Below the pieces are notes generated by a model. It saw nothing but the letters and a program-made list of their open reading frames with translations, did no database searches and had not been told where the DNA came from. Shown here in pieces: positions 41,691 through 49,529 of a DNA stretch of 64,000 bases. Origin of the DNA: Caballeronia pedi (GTDB lineage Bacteria; Pseudomonadota; Gammaproteobacteria; Burkholderiales; Burkholderiaceae); contig NZ_FCOE02000002.1 of assembly GCF_001544915.2 (NCBI RefSeq), positions 248,001 to 312,000 of the forward strand, in the 5' to 3' direction. Numbering within the stretch: the stretch's first letter is position 1; every line of letters starts with the position of its first letter. The position numbers were made by a program, and so were the translations under genes.

Positions 41691-42746
41691 ATGCGTTCGA
41701 ATCCCCGTTCCGAGGGCGCCAAGTTGGACCATTACATCGATCTGGCAAACGACTCTTCCGCGCTCGCCGCGCTGGTACAGCGACTCGGCCTCGCCGATGG
41801 CGATGCGGCGGCCACGGCGACACTGACCCCGCTGACGGGCGGCGTCTCCTCGAACATCTTTCGCCTCGATCTCGGCGACGAAACCTACTGTCTGAAACAG
41901 GCCTTGCCGAAGCTGAAAGTCGCGAAAGACTGGCTCGTGCCGGTCGAGCGCGTCTATGCGGAGATCGGCTGGCTTCAGACGGCTGGGCGGATCGTGCCGG
42001 GTCACGTGCCTGATGTGCTCGGCGTCGATCACGAAACGAAAAGCTTCGTCATGACCTTGCTCCCATCGACCTGTGCGAACTGGAAGCGCGTGTTGATGGA
42101 GGGCCACGTCGACCCGGCGATCGCGGCGCAACTGGGCGACGTGCTCGGCCGGATTCACGCGGCAACCGCAGGCGACACGGAAATCGCCGCGCGTTTCGCC
42201 ACCGACGACATATTCCACGCGATCCGTCTGGAACCTTATCTCGAAGAATCCGCCCGACAGCATCCCGGGGTAGCGGCCGCGCTGCGCGCGTTGATCGTGC
42301 GCACGGCGGGCGCGCGCGAAGCGCTGGTTCATGGCGACGTAAGCCCGAAGAACATTCTGCTGGGTCCGCGCGGGCCGGTGCTGCTGGACGCCGAATGCGC
42401 GTGGTACGGCGATCCCGCCTTCGATGTCGGCTTCTGCCTGAACCATTTTCTGCTCAAGGCGGCGCGCGCGCCGAATGCGCTTGCGGCGCTGATTGCGTCG
42501 TTCGAGAAGCTCGTCGCGCATTACGTGCCGCACATCATGTGGACGAAGCCGGACGTGCTGCTCGGACGCGTCGCATCGCTGCTTCCGGCGCTGCTGCTGG
42601 CGCGCGTGGACGGCAAGTCGCCGGTCGAATATCTCGACGAAAATCGCCGGGCGCGCGTGCGCATCGCGGCGATCGAACTGCTCGGGCGGCCCGACAGCAC
42701 GCTCGACGACATCACCACGTTCTGGCAAAGGGAGTTCTCCGAATGA
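41691..42746 (+). CDS. APH/choline-kinase-fold small-molecule kinase
   Basis: This 351-residue protein has the aminoglycoside-phosphotransferase fold. The N-lobe has LTGGVSSNIFRL (nucleotide-binding loop) and ETYCLKQALPKL (ATP Lys). The C-lobe has the catalytic Brenner motif HGDVSPKNIL near residue 220 and the metal-binding DAECAWYGDPAFDVGF near 240. Many such kinases phosphorylate hydroxyl groups on small metabolites rather than drugs. The start is ATG 41691; upstream in-frame sequence lacks a ribosome site. The stop overlaps the start of the enolase-like gene as ATGA, so the two are translationally coupled. The product of this kinase is therefore probably the substrate of the enolase-like enzyme. 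The substrate is unknown. Confidence 0.82.
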   Translation: MRSNPRSEGAKLDHYIDLANDSSALAALVQRLGLADGDAAATATLTPLTGGVSSNIFRLDLGDETYCLKQALPKLKVAKDWLVPVERVYAEIGWLQTAGRIVPGHVPDVLGVDHETKSFVMTLLPSTCANWKRVLMEGHVDPAIAAQLGDVLGRIHAATAGDTEIAARFATDDIFHAIRLEPYLEESARQHPGVAAALRALIVRTAGAREALVHGDVSPKNILLGPRGPVLLDAECAWYGDPAFDVGFCLNHFLLKAARAPNALAALIASFEKLVAHYVPHIMWTKPDVLLGRVASLLPALLLARVDGKSPVEYLDENRRARVRIAAIELLGRPDSTLDDITTFWQREFSE

Positions 42747-44020
42747 GTCGTATCGAAGCGGTGCATGCGCGGCGTATCTGGGATTCTCGCGGGCGGCCGA
42801 CCGTCGAGGTGGACATCGTCACCGAGGCCGGCGCGCGCGGACGCGGCATCGCGCCCGCCGGAGCGTCTCGCGGTTCGCGCGAAGCCATGGAACTGCGCGA
42901 CGGCGGCGCGGCCTTCGACGGCAAGGACGTGATGACGGCCATCGCGGGCATCGGACGCGAGATCGCGCCCGCGTTGAGCGGGTTCGACGTATCGGAGCAG
43001 GCCGCGATCGATGCGATGCTGATCACGCTCGACGGCACCGCCGACAAGTCGCGGCTCGGCGGCAATGCGCTGATCGCGACGTCGCTCGCGGTATTGCACG
43101 CGGCGGCCCATGAAGCGGGCCTGCCGCTGTGGCGCTACGTGGCGGGCGACGAGGCAGTGCGGCTGCCGCTTCCGCAGATCCAGATTTTCGGTGGCGGCGC
43201 GCACGCCGAGCGGCGCGTCGATGTGCAGGATTTCATGGTGATCGCCACGTCGGCCACGAGTTTCGCGCAGGCGCTGGAGATGACGGCGGAAGTCTATCTC
43301 CACGCTGGCAAGCTCATGCGCAAACGCGGCGTCGCGCAGGGCGTGGCGGACGAAGGCGGATGGTGGCCGGCATTCTCCAGCAACGAGGAGGCGATGGACG
43401 TGCTGGTCGCGTCGATCGAAGCGGCGGGCTTCGTTCCGGGCGTGGACGTGGGCATTGCGCTGGACATCGCGGCATCGGAGTTCGGCAAGGGTGGCCAGTA
43501 CACGCTCGGTCTGGACAACGCGCGACTCGACACCGACGCGATGATCGAAAAACTCCTGAGGTGGATCGAGCGTTATCCGATCGTGTCGATCGAAGACCCG
43601 TTATCGGAAGACGATGAAGCCGGCATGATCGCGTTCACGCGCGCAGCGGGCAGCAAAGTGCAGATCGTCGGCGACGATTTTCTGGTCACCAACGCTGCGC
43701 TCATCGAAGCGGCCGCGTCGAAAGGCGCGTGCAATGCGGCGCTCATCAAGCTCAATCAGGCCGGCACGGTGACCGAAACGCTCGCGGCATTGCGAGCCGC
43801 CAAAGCGCATGGCTATGCGTCGATCGTGTCGGCGCGCTCAGGCGAGACCGAGGATGTCGCGATCGTTCATCTCGCCACGGGCTGGAACGCGGGGCAACTG
43901 AAGGTCGGATCGTTCGCGCGCTCCGAGCGCATGGCGAAGTGGAACGAGGGCATTCGCATCGAGGATGGCGGGGAGCGGCCTGCGGGTTTCGCGTGCGCGT
44001 CGGTGCTGGCGCGTCGCTGA
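42743..44020 (+). CDS. Non-canonical enolase paralogue
   Basis: This 425-residue protein aligns with enolase over its whole length. Conserved elements are DSRGRPTVE, the loop GASRGSREAMELRD, GAHAERRVDVQ (His159 equivalent), DEGGWWPAF (Glu211), ALDIAASEF, SIEDPLSEDD, VGDDFLVTN (three metal ligands), LIKLNQAG (Lys345) and GQLKVGSFARSERMAKWNEG (Lys396). Three normally invariant or near-invariant positions differ: the enolase SHRSGETED is SARSGETED (His373 to Ala), QEFMI is QDFMV (Glu168 to Asp), and the loop PSGAST is PAGASR. Metal and general-base residues are intact, so an active enzyme with altered substrate is likely. It overlaps the kinase gene by ATGA. It is unlikely to be the housekeeping enolase. 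Confidence 0.88.
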   Translation: MSRIEAVHARRIWDSRGRPTVEVDIVTEAGARGRGIAPAGASRGSREAMELRDGGAAFDGKDVMTAIAGIGREIAPALSGFDVSEQAAIDAMLITLDGTADKSRLGGNALIATSLAVLHAAAHEAGLPLWRYVAGDEAVRLPLPQIQIFGGGAHAERRVDVQDFMVIATSATSFAQALEMTAEVYLHAGKLMRKRGVAQGVADEGGWWPAFSSNEEAMDVLVASIEAAGFVPGVDVGIALDIAASEFGKGGQYTLGLDNARLDTDAMIEKLLRWIERYPIVSIEDPLSEDDEAGMIAFTRAAGSKVQIVGDDFLVTNAALIEAAASKGACNAALIKLNQAGTVTETLAALRAAKAHGYASIVSARSGETEDVAIVHLATGWNAGQLKVGSFARSERMAKWNEGIRIEDGGERPAGFACASVLARR

Positions 44021-44042
44021 GCGGGGCGATCCGTTCAGCGGC

Positions 44043-44348
44043 CTAGCGCCAGTAGCCGGCCGCATAATGGCGATATCCCCAGCCGGGACGCCCCCAGTAA
44101 CCGACCGCGACGGCGGGCGCATACACCGGCGCAGGCTGCGCGTAATAGGGCATCGGCGGCGGCCCATAGACCGCGACGGGCGCGACAGGCGCAAGCGGAA
44201 TCACAGGCGCCATCGGCGCAATGACGACGGGCGCCACCGGCACGACCGGCATGCCGACGCTCATCCCGACGAACACATGCGCCTGCGCGCTATTCACCAA
44301 TCCGATGCCGCACAGCGTAGCGACGGCGACATAACCGATCTTTCTCAT
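44043..44348 (-). CDS. Small secreted Pro/Val/Tyr-rich protein
   Basis: This 101-residue protein has a signal peptide (about 1-23, ending NSAQA) and a mature part rich in Pro, Val and Ala, with APVVIAPMAPVIPLAPVAPV near residues 38-57, then a Tyr/Trp/Gly-rich end with GYWGRPGWGYRHYAAGYWR. Similar short exported proteins with Pro/Tyr-rich ends are common and uncharacterised in Burkholderiaceae. There is no domain or catalytic motif. A GGAG-type site precedes the ATG on the minus strand. It is convergent with the enolase-like gene, 22 bases away. Function is unknown. Confidence 0.75.
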   Translation of the reverse strand: MRKIGYVAVATLCGIGLVNSAQAHVFVGMSVGMPVVPVAPVVIAPMAPVIPLAPVAPVAVYGPPPMPYYAQPAPVYAPAVAVGYWGRPGWGYRHYAAGYWR

Positions 44349-44459
44349 GATCCTTCTCCTGGAAACGCGGTGCGGCGTGGATACGCATCGGTTGAGAAGG
44401 ATTCTGGACGTCCTGAATGAGCAACGAATGAGGGACGTGCCGTCGCGCGCGCGATTACG

Positions 44460-45509
44460 TCATTCGGTTCCGCAGTCGTTGCAGGTGTTGTCGATGTAGC
44501 GCGCCGCCTTGCCTCGCTCCGGCGGGCTGATCTGCATATAGCCACCATCGAGCACGTTATGACGCACGACGTTGCGGCTATAGTCGACGCCCCCTTCGCC
44601 GTTGGACCCGCCGGTGATGTTGCCGCCATTGACCATGCGATTGCACTCGAGAACATTGCCGCCGGAATCCTGCGTGGCGTCGTTGTTCTCGGGGCCCATG
44701 CGGCAGTTGTCGGCCAGGTTATAGGCGATACGCCCGTTCACCGAGCCCACCAGCGCGATGCCGTAGAGCGGACAGTTGGCGAATGAATTGAACACCAGCA
44801 CCGCGCCGGTGCCGCCGCCTTGCCCTTCGGTCTGAAACATCGACTGGCCGAAGAAGTCGCGGAAGCTGTTGCCCGCGAGGACGAAGTTGTCCACCGCGCC
44901 GTTGGTCTGAACCGGGATGTCGTAGTGGCCGGGGTTTTCCCAGTCGCGCACGCGCGTCGGATTCGCGCCCACGAAGTTGCAGCCGACGAGACTGTTCCCC
45001 GTCGACGGGCCTTCGTAGTTGAACATGTTGCTGTCCGCGCGGACCGTCTTTTTCAACGTCACGCCGGGTTCGCACTGGATATGCCGGTTGCTGGCCGTGA
45101 CCACGACCGTGTGATTCAGCAGATAGGTGCCAGCCGGAACCAGCACGTCGCCCGCGTCGACGGCGGCCTGGAACGCCTTGGTGTCGTCGGTGGTGCCGTT
45201 GCCCCTGGCGCCGAAATCCTTCGGGCTGCGCGGGTCGATCAGTTTGGGCGGCGTGAAGGAGGTCTGCGGGCAACTGGGCGTGGCCGGGACCGGTGAACTG
45301 TTGAGGCTGGCGCGGGGGACGCTTTCATCGCCCCCGTATCTGATCTTATGCCACCAGCGCCTGAAATTTCGCGTCGAAAGGTGGTCCTGGAGGCGGCCGT
45401 CCTGCCACGCCGCGTAGGCCGTCTGGACCTGTTTCGTCACACCCGGAATGCCGACTACCACTGCCGCCACGCCAACCAGTAACACGCCGATCACGATGGG
45501 TTTTCTCAT
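44460..45509 (-). CDS. Right-handed beta-helix (pectate-lyase-superfamily) protein
   Basis: This 349-residue protein has an N-terminal membrane anchor or signal (about 5-22), a basic linker, then from about residue 95 the hallmark of the pectate-lyase-superfamily beta-helix, DFGARGNGTTDDTKAFQAAV. Repeated Asn/Gly-rich coils follow, such as NFVLAGNSFRDFF and VRHNVLDGGYMQ. The fold binds and often cleaves polysaccharides. No catalytic residues can be named with confidence. Cysteines near the end (CNDCG) may stabilise the helix. It is a single gene, same direction as the A-T-TE gene upstream, across a 138-base gap. It adds to the group of exported carbohydrate-acting proteins here. Confidence 0.82.
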   Translation of the reverse strand: MRKPIVIGVLLVGVAAVVVGIPGVTKQVQTAYAAWQDGRLQDHLSTRNFRRWWHKIRYGGDESVPRASLNSSPVPATPSCPQTSFTPPKLIDPRSPKDFGARGNGTTDDTKAFQAAVDAGDVLVPAGTYLLNHTVVVTASNRHIQCEPGVTLKKTVRADSNMFNYEGPSTGNSLVGCNFVGANPTRVRDWENPGHYDIPVQTNGAVDNFVLAGNSFRDFFGQSMFQTEGQGGGTGAVLVFNSFANCPLYGIALVGSVNGRIAYNLADNCRMGPENNDATQDSGGNVLECNRMVNGGNITGGSNGEGGVDYSRNVVRHNVLDGGYMQISPPERGKAARYIDNTCNDCGTE

Positions 45510-45647
45510 TTGCCTCGGCCCACCCTAAAAACGAATTTCAATTTGAACCATCCATGATAGCGATACTGGATTACACGTCTGAAATCGATGCTTCGGGTTG
45601 AACCGTCAGCCGCGCGAACGGTCGACGGTTCTCGCCCGCCCTGTGTC

Positions 45648-48600
45648 TTACGCGCGCCGGACCATGCCGCCATGTCTGCGGCCCGGCGCTTCGGGCGCAT
45701 GCGCGACGCCGTAGTCGCCGTCGAGCGCGGCGGCGGCGGCGTACACGCCCGGTTCTTCGATGACGCCCGCATGATTGCCCGGCACTTCCGCGACGGTCAG
45801 CCCACGGCGCGCGATGTTTCGCCAGAGCGGCAGCGGGTCGCCGCGGTCCTGCTCGCGCGAGGCCGCGCGCACATAGACGATCCGTCCGCCCTCATACGGT
45901 CTGGGCCGATAGTTGTTCATCGCGGCGCGGCAGGTGTCGCGCAGCCGCCGCAGCACCGGAGGCATCGGATGCGCGGCCGGCGCCGCCTGCGCGCTCGGCA
46001 CGCGGCCGAGCCGCATCGCCAGCTTGTTCCTGGCGGCGACGAACTTGGCCGCCACGAAACCCGCGCGGTCCCGCGGCTTCATCTTCGTGAACGTCTTCCA
46101 GAGACGGCTCACGTAATCGCGCCGGAAGTTCAGCCACGCGAACCACGGCAGCCAGCGTTCCTGCACGTAGGTGTCGAGCAGGCACACGAACTCCGTTTGC
46201 TCGCCTGCGCCGAATAGCTGCTGGGCAATTTCGAGCGCGACGAGTCCGCCGAAAGAAAAACCGGCGAGCGCATACGGACCGGTTGGCTGAACCTTGCGAA
46301 TCTGCTCGACGTAAGTCTTCGCCATGTCCTCGACGCGGCGTTGCGGCGGCGTTTCGCCATCGAGCCCGAGCGCCTGCAGGCCGTACACCGGACGCTGCTT
46401 GCGCATCGAGCCGATGAGCCGCGTGCATTCGAGCACCGATCCCGTCACGCTGTGCACGAGAAAGAGCGGCGTGCCGTCGCCCTCGCGCATCGGCACGAGC
46501 AATTCCGATGTCTCCGGCAGCGCGCCATTGTCGATCACGTCGGCGAGCTGGGCGATGGTCGGCGCGCGCAGCATCGTCGAGAGCGGAATCGGGCGCCCGA
46601 TGAGCGGCTGCAATTCCGCGAGCAGGCGCGCGGCGAGCAGCGAATGGCCGCCGAGTTCGAAGAAGTTGTCGTCGCGGCCGATCGGCGCGAAGGCGAAAAG
46701 CTGCTCCCACTTCGTTCGCAGCAGCCGTTCCAGTTCCTCGCGCGACGCGTAGCTGTGCGGCATGTCGCCGGACTGATGCCGCAGGGCAGGGTGCGCGCGG
46801 ATCGCATCGAGCGAGGCGGGGTTGCGCAACGCGGCGGCATTGGTCACGTCGAGTCCGTTGACCGCGTTGCGCACGGCGGCTTCCGTGAGCTTGCCGCTGT
46901 GCGTGACGGGCAGATCGTCGACGGCGGCGATCACATCCGGCACATGCGCGGCGGACGTGCGGCGCACGAGGTCGCGGCGAATCCGCGCGATCAGCGGCCC
47001 GTTGAGCTGCGCGCCCGGCTTCAGCGTGACCAGCAACACGAGCCGTTCGATGCCGGTCTCTCTGATGCGTTGCTGCACGACGATGCCGTCGCGAATCTCG
47101 GGAATGTCGTTCAGCACGCGGTAGATCTCGCCCGGCCCGACATTGATGCCGCGCACGACCAGCACGCCATCGCTGCGCCCATGCAGGCGCGCCGTGCCTC
47201 GCGGCGGAAATTCGATCTGGTCGCCATGCGTCCATACGCCAGCATTGGCGCTGAAGTAGGCCTTGTGGAAGCGCTCGCCGTCCGGGTCGTTCAGGAAACC
47301 GAGCGGGCGCGACGGGAACGGCTTCACGCAGACCAGTTCTCCGACCCCTTGCGCGCGCGCGCCGTCGCACCACGCCTGGACGTCGAGCCCGAGGCTCTTG
47401 CACTGCGCTTCGCCCGCGTACACGGGAAGGTTCGGATTGCCGAGCACGAAACAGCCGAGGATGTCGGTGCCGCCGGAAATGGATTGCAGACGCAGCGGCT
47501 TCACGTTGTCGCGAACCCATTCGAACTGCGCGTCGAAGAGGATCGCCCCCGTCGACATCATCGAATGAAGCGCGCTGAGATCGAATTCGCGCGAGGGCAC
47601 GAGCCCGCCGTCCTCGCACATCTTCAGATAGGCGGGACTCGTGCCGAACACGTTGATCCGCTCTTCGGCGACGAGCCGCCATAACGTATCGACCGATGCG
47701 ATCGGTCCGTCGTAGGTCACGATTTCGACGCCCGACGCAAGCGCCGACAACTGCCAGTTCCACATCATCCACGCGCAACTCGTGTGGAAGAACATGCGAT
47801 CGCCGGGCCGCAGATCGCAGTGCAGCCGATGCTCCTTCAAATGCTCGATCAGACTGCCGCCCGTGCCATGCACGATGCATTTGGGCTTGCCGGTCGTGCC
47901 CGACGAGAACATCACGAAGAGGGGATGATTGAAGCCGAAGTGCTTCCATTGCACGCGTTGCGGGTCGCCAGCGGCGACGAGCGCGTCGAGCGAATTGACG
48001 GGCGGCGTCGCGTGCACGGCCGATGGATCGCCGTCGAGGCTGACGATGCCCGCGAGCGTTGGCAGCGCATCGGCGAGCCGCGAGATCTTCTGCGCGAGCG
48101 GCGTGCCGGTATCGAACGGCTTCGCCGCGCTATGCGCGAACAGGAAGCGCGGTTCGAGCTGCGTGAAGCGATCGAGCAGCGTTTCGATGCCCATCTCGGG
48201 CGCGGCGGTGGATAGCGTCGCGCCGATGGCGGTCACGGCAAGCGCGGTGACGATCGCATCGGCGTCGTTGCGCATCACGGCCGCGACGCGGTCGCCTTCG
48301 CGCATCCCCAGATGCGTGAGGGCGTCGGCGAGACGGGCCACGCGTTCGCGCAGCTCGCCGCGCGTGAAGCGCAGGCGGCGGCCATCGGCATGACAGGCGG
48401 TGAGCGCGGGCGCATCTGCTCCGGCGATCGACAGCCCGAGCAGGTTCTCCGCATAGTTCAGCGTCACGCGTGGAAAGAAGCTCGCATGCTCGCAGATATC
48501 GCCGACACAGACCGGCTCCGCTTCGCCCGACCACGTCAGGCCAGGCGGCCACTGCATGAAATATTTCCAGAATGTCCGGTATTCCCGGACCGAGAAGTCG

Positions 48601-48752
48601 TGCAGCGCGGCGTAGTCGTCGAATGACCGCCCCGTGCGTGCCTGCAGCGCCGCAGTGAACACGGTCATCTGCGATGGTGTGCCGCGCTCGGGTGGCGGAT
48701 CGAAAAGCGGCAGGCGTGTCTTCGCCTCGTTGGGCGATTCCGAACGATTCAT
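45648..48752 (-). CDS. Free-standing NRPS-like A-T-TE enzyme with acetoacetyl-CoA-synthetase-type A domain
   Basis: This 1034-residue protein joins three domains. The adenylating domain (about 30-660) is of the acetoacetyl-CoA synthetase type: N-terminal YRTFWKYFMQWPPGLTWSG, core VMFSSGTTGKPKCIVHGTGG near 280, GRSDGVLVVRGINVGPGEIY near 520 and VTHSGKLTEAAVR. A carrier domain follows (DNFFELGGHSLLAARL, Ser near 700), then a type I thioesterase (about 750-1015; GFSFGG Ser near 834, LLDTYV Asp, VPGNHAG His). There is no condensation domain. Known A-T-TE enzymes dimerise alpha-keto acids (for example furanone and quinone synthetases), but their A domains are of the usual NRPS kind. The substrate here may be a 3-oxo or hydroxy acid. 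GAGGGAG lies seven bases before the ATG. No partner genes adjoin. Confidence 0.88.
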   Translation of the reverse strand: MNRSESPNEAKTRLPLFDPPPERGTPSQMTVFTAALQARTGRSFDDYAALHDFSVREYRTFWKYFMQWPPGLTWSGEAEPVCVGDICEHASFFPRVTLNYAENLLGLSIAGADAPALTACHADGRRLRFTRGELRERVARLADALTHLGMREGDRVAAVMRNDADAIVTALAVTAIGATLSTAAPEMGIETLLDRFTQLEPRFLFAHSAAKPFDTGTPLAQKISRLADALPTLAGIVSLDGDPSAVHATPPVNSLDALVAAGDPQRVQWKHFGFNHPLFVMFSSGTTGKPKCIVHGTGGSLIEHLKEHRLHCDLRPGDRMFFHTSCAWMMWNWQLSALASGVEIVTYDGPIASVDTLWRLVAEERINVFGTSPAYLKMCEDGGLVPSREFDLSALHSMMSTGAILFDAQFEWVRDNVKPLRLQSISGGTDILGCFVLGNPNLPVYAGEAQCKSLGLDVQAWCDGARAQGVGELVCVKPFPSRPLGFLNDPDGERFHKAYFSANAGVWTHGDQIEFPPRGTARLHGRSDGVLVVRGINVGPGEIYRVLNDIPEIRDGIVVQQRIRETGIERLVLLVTLKPGAQLNGPLIARIRRDLVRRTSAAHVPDVIAAVDDLPVTHSGKLTEAAVRNAVNGLDVTNAAALRNPASLDAIRAHPALRHQSGDMPHSYASREELERLLRTKWEQLFAFAPIGRDDNFFELGGHSLLAARLLAELQPLIGRPIPLSTMLRAPTIAQLADVIDNGALPETSELLVPMREGDGTPLFLVHSVTGSVLECTRLIGSMRKQRPVYGLQALGLDGETPPQRRVEDMAKTYVEQIRKVQPTGPYALAGFSFGGLVALEIAQQLFGAGEQTEFVCLLDTYVQERWLPWFAWLNFRRDYVSRLWKTFTKMKPRDRAGFVAAKFVAARNKLAMRLGRVPSAQAAPAAHPMPPVLRRLRDTCRAAMNNYRPRPYEGGRIVYVRAASREQDRGDPLPLWRNIARRGLTVAEVPGNHAGVIEEPGVYAAAAALDGDYGVAHAPEAPGRRHGGMVRRA

Positions 48753-49182
48753 GGTTGGGCTCCCTCAGTGGTAATGGCTTCACCGTGTCTTGCCGGCTTG
48801 CCTTTTTTATTTTCGAAACTGTGGTTCGTCATCTGGCGCCTTGAGCGCTCTCGCTTTGATGCGGTCCGTTTCCGGGCGGACCGAAGTCATCGATGATCAA
48901 GGTTATCCAGCCAGATCGCGCCGCTATGTGCGGCGCAAGACAAAAGTCATCGGCTGATCGACGCGAGGCCTTGCGCCCGGCAACGTTGGCTGAAAACGGC
49001 GATTGATTGGCATTTCGTTCTCGATGAGTTACTGGTCGTTGAATGGCAATACTGTTGCCGCCTGCGGAATATTCCCGTCGCCGGCGGCGCGCACATGACG
49101 GAAATGTCATGTCCTTCTCATGATGACGCACCGCCAGTGTCCCAAACTCGATACTCAGTCATCCGGAATATCGAGATCGAAA
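48753..49182. other. 430-base divergent intergenic region before the czc locus
   Basis: This region holds the promoters of the A-T-TE gene (minus) and the DUF4148 lipoprotein and czc operon (plus). Besides the operator-like inverted repeat at 49093-49112, I see no gene or hairpin with a T-run that would act as a terminator here. A short T-rich tract lies near 48800-48815. Confidence 0.5.
49093..49112. promoter_or_regulatory. CusR/CzcR-type response-regulator box
   Basis: ACATGAC, six bases, then GTCATGT form a perfect inverted repeat 71 bases before the lipoprotein start. The ATGAC-N6-GTCAT core has the same half-sites and spacing as the CusR box family used by heavy-metal response regulators. 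It is the probable binding site of the regulator encoded at 55592-56272. Confidence 0.6.
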
Positions 49183-49455
49183 ATGTTTACGACACGAACC
49201 GCCATTTTCTCGACCGCCCTCGTCGTTCTGTTGTCCGGGTGCGCATCGTCGCCAGAACCGGGCGCATCCGGAAGCAAGACGAGAGAGCAGGCGCGAGCCG
49301 AACTCGATCAGGCCTGGCGCGATGGATGGCTGCCTTACAAGCGCTCCGACTATCCGCCGAGCGAAGCGACGCGGGAGCGAAACAGGAAGCGTTATGTCAC
49401 CAAGTATCCGGAAGACACGCCGAACGAGCCGCCGATGTCGAGGCACGCGGACTGA
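49183..49455 (+). CDS. DUF4148-type small lipoprotein
   Basis: This 90-residue lipoprotein starts at ATG 49183; the hydrophobic leader ends in the lipobox VVLLSGCASS. The mature part contains the DUF4148-like pattern TREQARAELDQAWRDGWLP followed by YPPSEATRERNRKRY. DUF4148 proteins are small exported proteins abundant in Burkholderiaceae, without known function. It lies between the CusR-like box and czcC, so it is probably the first gene of the metal-induced unit. A second DUF4148 protein is encoded at the far end of the czc locus, which suggests a periplasmic role in metal stress. The upstream in-frame ATGs at 49120 and 49123 are rejected because they would place the leader internally. Confidence 0.75.
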   Translation: MFTTRTAIFSTALVVLLSGCASSPEPGASGSKTREQARAELDQAWRDGWLPYKRSDYPPSEATRERNRKRYVTKYPEDTPNEPPMSRHAD

Positions 49456-49529
49456 GGCTTTCGGGCGATCGATCGGGCGCGCGAGTGTCGACATCGATCG
49501 TCATTGATTCGCATATCGAAACGAATAGC

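Noticed and set aside
42743..44020. Housekeeping enolase
   Set aside because: His373, Glu168 and loop changes and its coupling to an APH-type kinase argue against it.
45648..48752. Ordinary acetoacetyl-CoA synthetase
   Set aside because: A carrier domain with GGHSLL and a complete thioesterase follow the ligase domain, so it is not a simple CoA ligase.
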